From the NCBI GenBank assembly GCA_003254905.1, contig QANU01065388.1, positions 6,941-70,940 of the forward strand: a stretch of DNA of 64,000 bases, in the 5' to 3' direction. Made by a program: the position numbers and the translations under genes. This document shows, piece by piece, positions 59,901 to 64,000 of this stretch (positions are counted from its first letter, which is position 1; each line of letters starts with the position of its first letter). Under the pieces are notes generated by a model. That model was not told where the DNA came from. It saw nothing but the letters and a program-made list of their open reading frames with translations, and made no database searches. The DNA comes from Nissolia schottii (taxonomy: Eukaryota > Streptophyta > Magnoliopsida > Fabales > Fabaceae).

Positions 59901-62102
59901 GTTAATGTCATATAATAACTAAAATACTTTAACATATAGTGTGACATTATCATCATCATTATCGTTAATTATAATTCGTATATTCAATTCTTACCGAGGG
60001 AGATTAATAAATGATTTTGAAAATTGCATTAAAATAAGAATAAAGAAATAAATTAAAATAATAAATTAACTATGATAAAAAAAATCAAACAACTTGTTTT
60101 AATAAAAAAGAAATCAACGCAAAGTATGGGAAGAATATTAGTTTGATGGTAATATTGGTGTATGATAACGCACAACCTTTTCAAATTCTTCGTTTTTTGA
60201 TTCAACCAAGTACATGTTTAAGTGTAAGGCAAACCTTTTTAAAATTAATTGTTTTTTATTCAAAATTATGTTTGGTTCGACATGTATCAACTTACATATT
60301 AAAAATGAGATAATTAACATATGTATTATAAAAAGCACCGAATTTGTGATCCAGAATCTTATATTGAACCCTAACTCAGTGATAGTTTGAGTCTATATTA
60401 AGGAGCTAGCAGAGATTCAAAGCCTTCAAACTCAATAATTAATGTCAAATTCGGGCAAAAACAAATGCATTCAAAGTCGTGTAAACGCACGCTTGCGGCA
60501 TTTAATGCTTATAAATGCAATGTTTGTATCTAATTTACAACCCTTAATTAACTGGTTAATAAAAAGAGTTTGATTAGCTGAGTCCATGTATAAAATTCTC
60601 TTGTTCCTTAAATCTAGCAAGCTATCCATCCTGTGATTGGAGAAGATTACATTGTCAAAAGAAAAAACAAGAAACATATGGTCAGCTGGTAGAAAAGCAA
60701 AGGTATATATATAATTAACTCCATTTTTCTTTATATATTTGCTTGTTCCTTGTGGTTGGTATGTATGGTTAGAAAACAAAAATATATATATATAGATAAA
60801 TAGATAGATAATACTTAAACCGATTTTATAGGTCTGCACCGCATTTCCCTACACTACACGATTCCTCTAGTTGATGTTCTTAAACAATCTGTCTTTTGTT
60901 GACCCAACACTTAAAAGTCATCATTTTTATTATATAAAAGAAAAACGACAAAACAGGAAGAACAAGAAGAAAAGAATATTGGGATACACACCTCATTGCG
61001 ATCATCAATCGTTGAATATGAACAGGTTAGTTATTTTTACATAGATGTTTATTGTTTTCATCTCCAATTTATTGAAGAAAAATATTCTTAAAGTAAAATA
61101 AAAAAATTATATGTTGTGTATTAATTAATGAGTATCACTCTTCAAACTATGTGGATTACCAATTTTTCTTTTTTAATGATATTTTTAATATTTTAATTGA
61201 GAGATAATATAAAATGATGATTACACAGTGAAAACAAAATTCTTATCATAAAATAATATTATTGAATATTTTTTAAAGTTAATTATGATATATTATCAAT
61301 ATAAAGAATTTTAAACTGTCATCTAAGCCATATATTTATATATTTGTCACTTTTGAAGAAGTAATTGCAAGATTTTTTTTTTTTTTTGAGTTTGTGCCAA
61401 TTGATTGACAATATTTTGTCTATACAAATGTTGAATTAATTAATAATTTGATCATCGCCTAGAGGTTTGTTTATTATTATGTGATCTGTTAGGTTTGCAC
61501 TCAATGGTATTGGTGAGTGTGTTGGATTGTGAGAGTAGCTTGAGTGATCTAAGGTCTTTGACGGTAGAATTATAGGTTTCTAAATAAGTAAATATGCATA
61601 TTATGGCTACGATCTTTTCTCACTCTTGATAATAGAGTGTAAATCTTAATAATTTTATTAAGAAAAAAAATTGACCTCTATTTCTTTTATTGATTAGTTT
61701 GTTTAACTTGAATAATATTTTTTTATCAAGATTTTTTATTTTTTAAAATAAAAATAAACAATAATGCTTTCCTCATAATTCATTAAAGATAATGAGATAA
61801 GATAAAATAAATATGATGTTAAATAAATGGTAAAAAAAAAAAAGTAAAGTATCTTGGTACTTTTTTTTTTTTCCCGAACATATAACGGATTTGACTATTA
61901 CTATGAGATTGATTATTATAGAGGGACGAATCACAAATTCACCGCTTTGATAATTTATTGCCTATATAATGTTAGATTCTGCGCCTACAATTAATAATGT
62001 TGCTATAGTTGAGTAGCATGCTACGTGCCTTGTCGAGAGATCACTACTTTGCTGCCTTTACCATACCCCTCCACTTCACAGTTCAAATCAACCTATACCA
62101 TA
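59901..62102. other. AT-rich intergenic DNA
   Basis: No gene or transposon is recognised. The 122-codon minus-strand frame at 60471-60839 includes an AT/GATA simple repeat and no domain. Confidence 0.45.
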
Positions 62103-62875
62103 NNNNNNNNNNNNNNNNNNNNNNNNNNNNNNNNNNNNNNNNNNNNNNNNNNNNNNNNNNNNNNNNNNNNNNNNNNNNNNNNNNNNNNNNNNNNNNNNNN
62201 NNNNNNNNNNNNNNNNNNNNNNNNNNNNNNNNNNNNNNNNNNNNNNNNNNNNNNNNNNNNNNNNNNNNNNNNNNNNNNNNNNNNNNNNNNNNNNNNNNNN
62301 NNNNNNNNNNNNNNNNNNNNNNNNNNNNNNNNNNNNNNNNNNNNNNNNNNNNNNNNNNNNNNNNNNNNNNNNNNNNNNNNNNNNNNNNNNNNNNNNNNNN
62401 NNNNNNNNNNNNNNNNNNNNNNNNNNNNNNNNNNNNNNNNNNNNNNNNNNNNNNNNNNNNNNNNNNNNNNNNNNNNNNNNNNNNNNNNNNNNNNNNNNNN
62501 NNNNNNNNNNNNNNNNNNNNNNNNNNNNNNNNNNNNNNNNNNNNNNNNNNNNNNNNNNNNNNNNNNNNNNNNNNNNNNNNNNNNNNNNNNNNNNNNNNNN
62601 NNNNNNNNNNNNNNNNNNNNNNNNNNNNNNNNNNNNNNNNNNNNNNNNNNNNNNNNNNNNNNNNNNNNNNNNNNNNNNNNNNNNNNNNNNNNNNNNNNNN
62701 NNNNNNNNNNNNNNNNNNNNNNNNNNNNNNNNNNNNNNNNNNNNNNNNNNNNNNNNNNNNNNNNNNNNNNNNNNNNNNNNNNNNNNNNNNNNNNNNNNNN
62801 NNNNNNNNNNNNNNNNNNNNNNNNNNNNNNNNNNNNNNNNNNNNNNNNNNNNNNNNNNNNNNNNNNNNNNNNNNN
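62103..62875. other. Assembly gap (773 N)
   Basis: All bases are undetermined. Long open frames spanning this stretch are artefacts of the gap. Confidence 0.99.
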
Positions 62876-64000
62876 TTACAATGATTAATCATTTTGAATA
62901 ATTAATTTCCGCCTTTCATAATCTTTTTAGAGCTGTTTGTCAAGCTAGAAACCTCTCCTATGTCCAAGGAAAGAGACAGCACTAACAATTGGTTACTATT
63001 ACCCCTTTCAAAGTGTGGGATACCATTTTTTAAGTACACATAAATGTGGTAATTCAATTGGGACAGTTAAAGTCAAAATTTAGGAGAAAATGTAATGCCT
63101 CTTTTTTCCTTCTTTTTACTATAGATTCCACATTAAATATGCTATCAAAGTTAAGGCATGAGGGTCTTTAGATTCTTTGAGTCCTTATATAAATACTTAT
63201 AAATCATTTATTAAAATGACATTCACATTGACAATAAAAATTGAACTCACTTCTTTCTGAGATACGAGCTTGTTCTTTATTAATTGTGTTAACTATCTTT
63301 GATGTTTATCTGCTTTTCATTTGGCCCTTTTTTTCAATTGTTCAGGAGGTTTTTTCTGTTTTTTGTGTTTGATAAGTATGTATCGTTGCATTAATTAACC
63401 CATAATCGGGCACAAAATTACATTGAGAAAAGCACTCACAACTTACCGAGATTTAACAAAGCTTGACAAATATAAATTGAGTCCCATTAAAACTTTTTTA
63501 GGGGTCTATTATTGATAATGATTAATCTCATTTGAGACATTAAGATCATCAAAGTAAGTATATTTTTTTTAAATACAGTTTTTTTTTCCATATATATAAT
63601 AAGAATTGAATATCTAATCAAATGCTCAAGAGATTCAATAATTTATGAATTGTGCTAGACTTTTGCTTGTTCCCTTTAATTAGGCTTTATTACTCCTTAA
63701 TGTGAACTATTCAACCCACTAAATTAGAAAACTATAATATGCCTTTTGGCACATGACAAAAAAGGTCCTAACTCGAAGAGACTCTTATGTCCTTGTGGTT
63801 AAAAAAGTCTCTGCATTTTGCTTTTGAAATAATCGAAGTGAAGTAACTTTACCATTTGAAAATCAAACTCGTACCTTTTAGACATAAGCTCTTCAGGGAA
63901 ATTATAGGGAGAGCATTATTTTTTTTATTCCACATTTCATATTTTAACGCATGTGGCACTATATCAATTTGAATTTCTGATGATCATAGTCAGAAGAATT
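62876..64000. other. AT-rich intergenic DNA
   Basis: Nothing recognisable: no coding frame, RNA or terminal repeats. Confidence 0.45.

Noticed and set aside
60471-60839. 122-codon minus-strand open frame
   Set aside because: It runs through an AT/GATA repeat and has no domain or gene context.
62009-62892. Three long open frames of 269-291 codons
   Set aside because: They consist almost wholly of the 773-base N gap.
1-64000. CRISPR arrays, bacterial operons, integrons or phage genes
   Set aside because: The repeats are degenerate or transposon-derived with no regular spacers, genes have spliceosomal introns, and everything is consistent with a plant nuclear genome.

Overview
The window is nuclear DNA of a flowering plant, almost certainly a eudicot. 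It is AT-rich, has intron-bearing genes, abundant Copia and Gypsy LTR-retroelement fossils, CACTA and MITE transposons and SINE/LINE scraps. The WNK kinase's N-terminus and the MITE types recall legumes; that family-level guess is an inference from memory, not a search. Only two host genes look intact: a seven-exon WNK-type kinase on the + strand (19.4-26.4 kb) and a four-exon FT/TFL1-family (PEBP) gene on the - strand (49.1-50.5 kb). The rest is mostly repeat-derived or featureless AT-rich sequence.

Layout. 1-6.5 kb: a solo LTR with perfect target-site duplications (TSDs), two broken Copia ends in opposite orientation, a pair of GC-rich palindromes and two related fold-back MITEs. 8.7-18.4 kb: an old tandem duplication of about 2 kb. 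Its first copy gained a LINE piece and a SINE; its second copy was split by about 6 kb of Copia, Gypsy-like and Athila-type LTR fossils. 18.4-26.6 kb: the WNK gene, with a long leader holding small upstream ORFs, introns carrying MITEs, a young TRIM-like LTR element in intron 5, and a probable GC-AG intron 3. 27.2-35.0 kb: a three-level nest, a large Gypsy-type LTR containing an Athila-type element that contains a 3.26-kb solo LTR. 35.4-42.9 kb: gene-free AT-rich DNA with MITEs. 42.9-44.9 kb: broken Gypsy and Copia pieces. 44.9-52.7 kb: CACTA (En/Spm) transposase remnants and subterminal repeats that enclose the FT-like gene. 53.1-55.7 kb: a tandem duplication carrying a small CACTA element. 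55.7-64 kb: AT-rich DNA, one Gypsy-like LTR and a 773-base assembly gap.

The two genes have no evident shared pathway. WNK kinases are cytosolic regulators of ion homeostasis and, in plants, of clock and flowering outputs. FT-family proteins are mobile flowering regulators. Most interesting: the FT-like gene keeps canonical gene structure but has changed several residues used for 14-3-3 contact and the external loop, and it lies between fragments of a CACTA transposase gene. Also notable are clusters of short palindromic words in the U3-like parts of several different LTR families, and an Athila-type element present in two copies with a primer-binding site just inside its right end.
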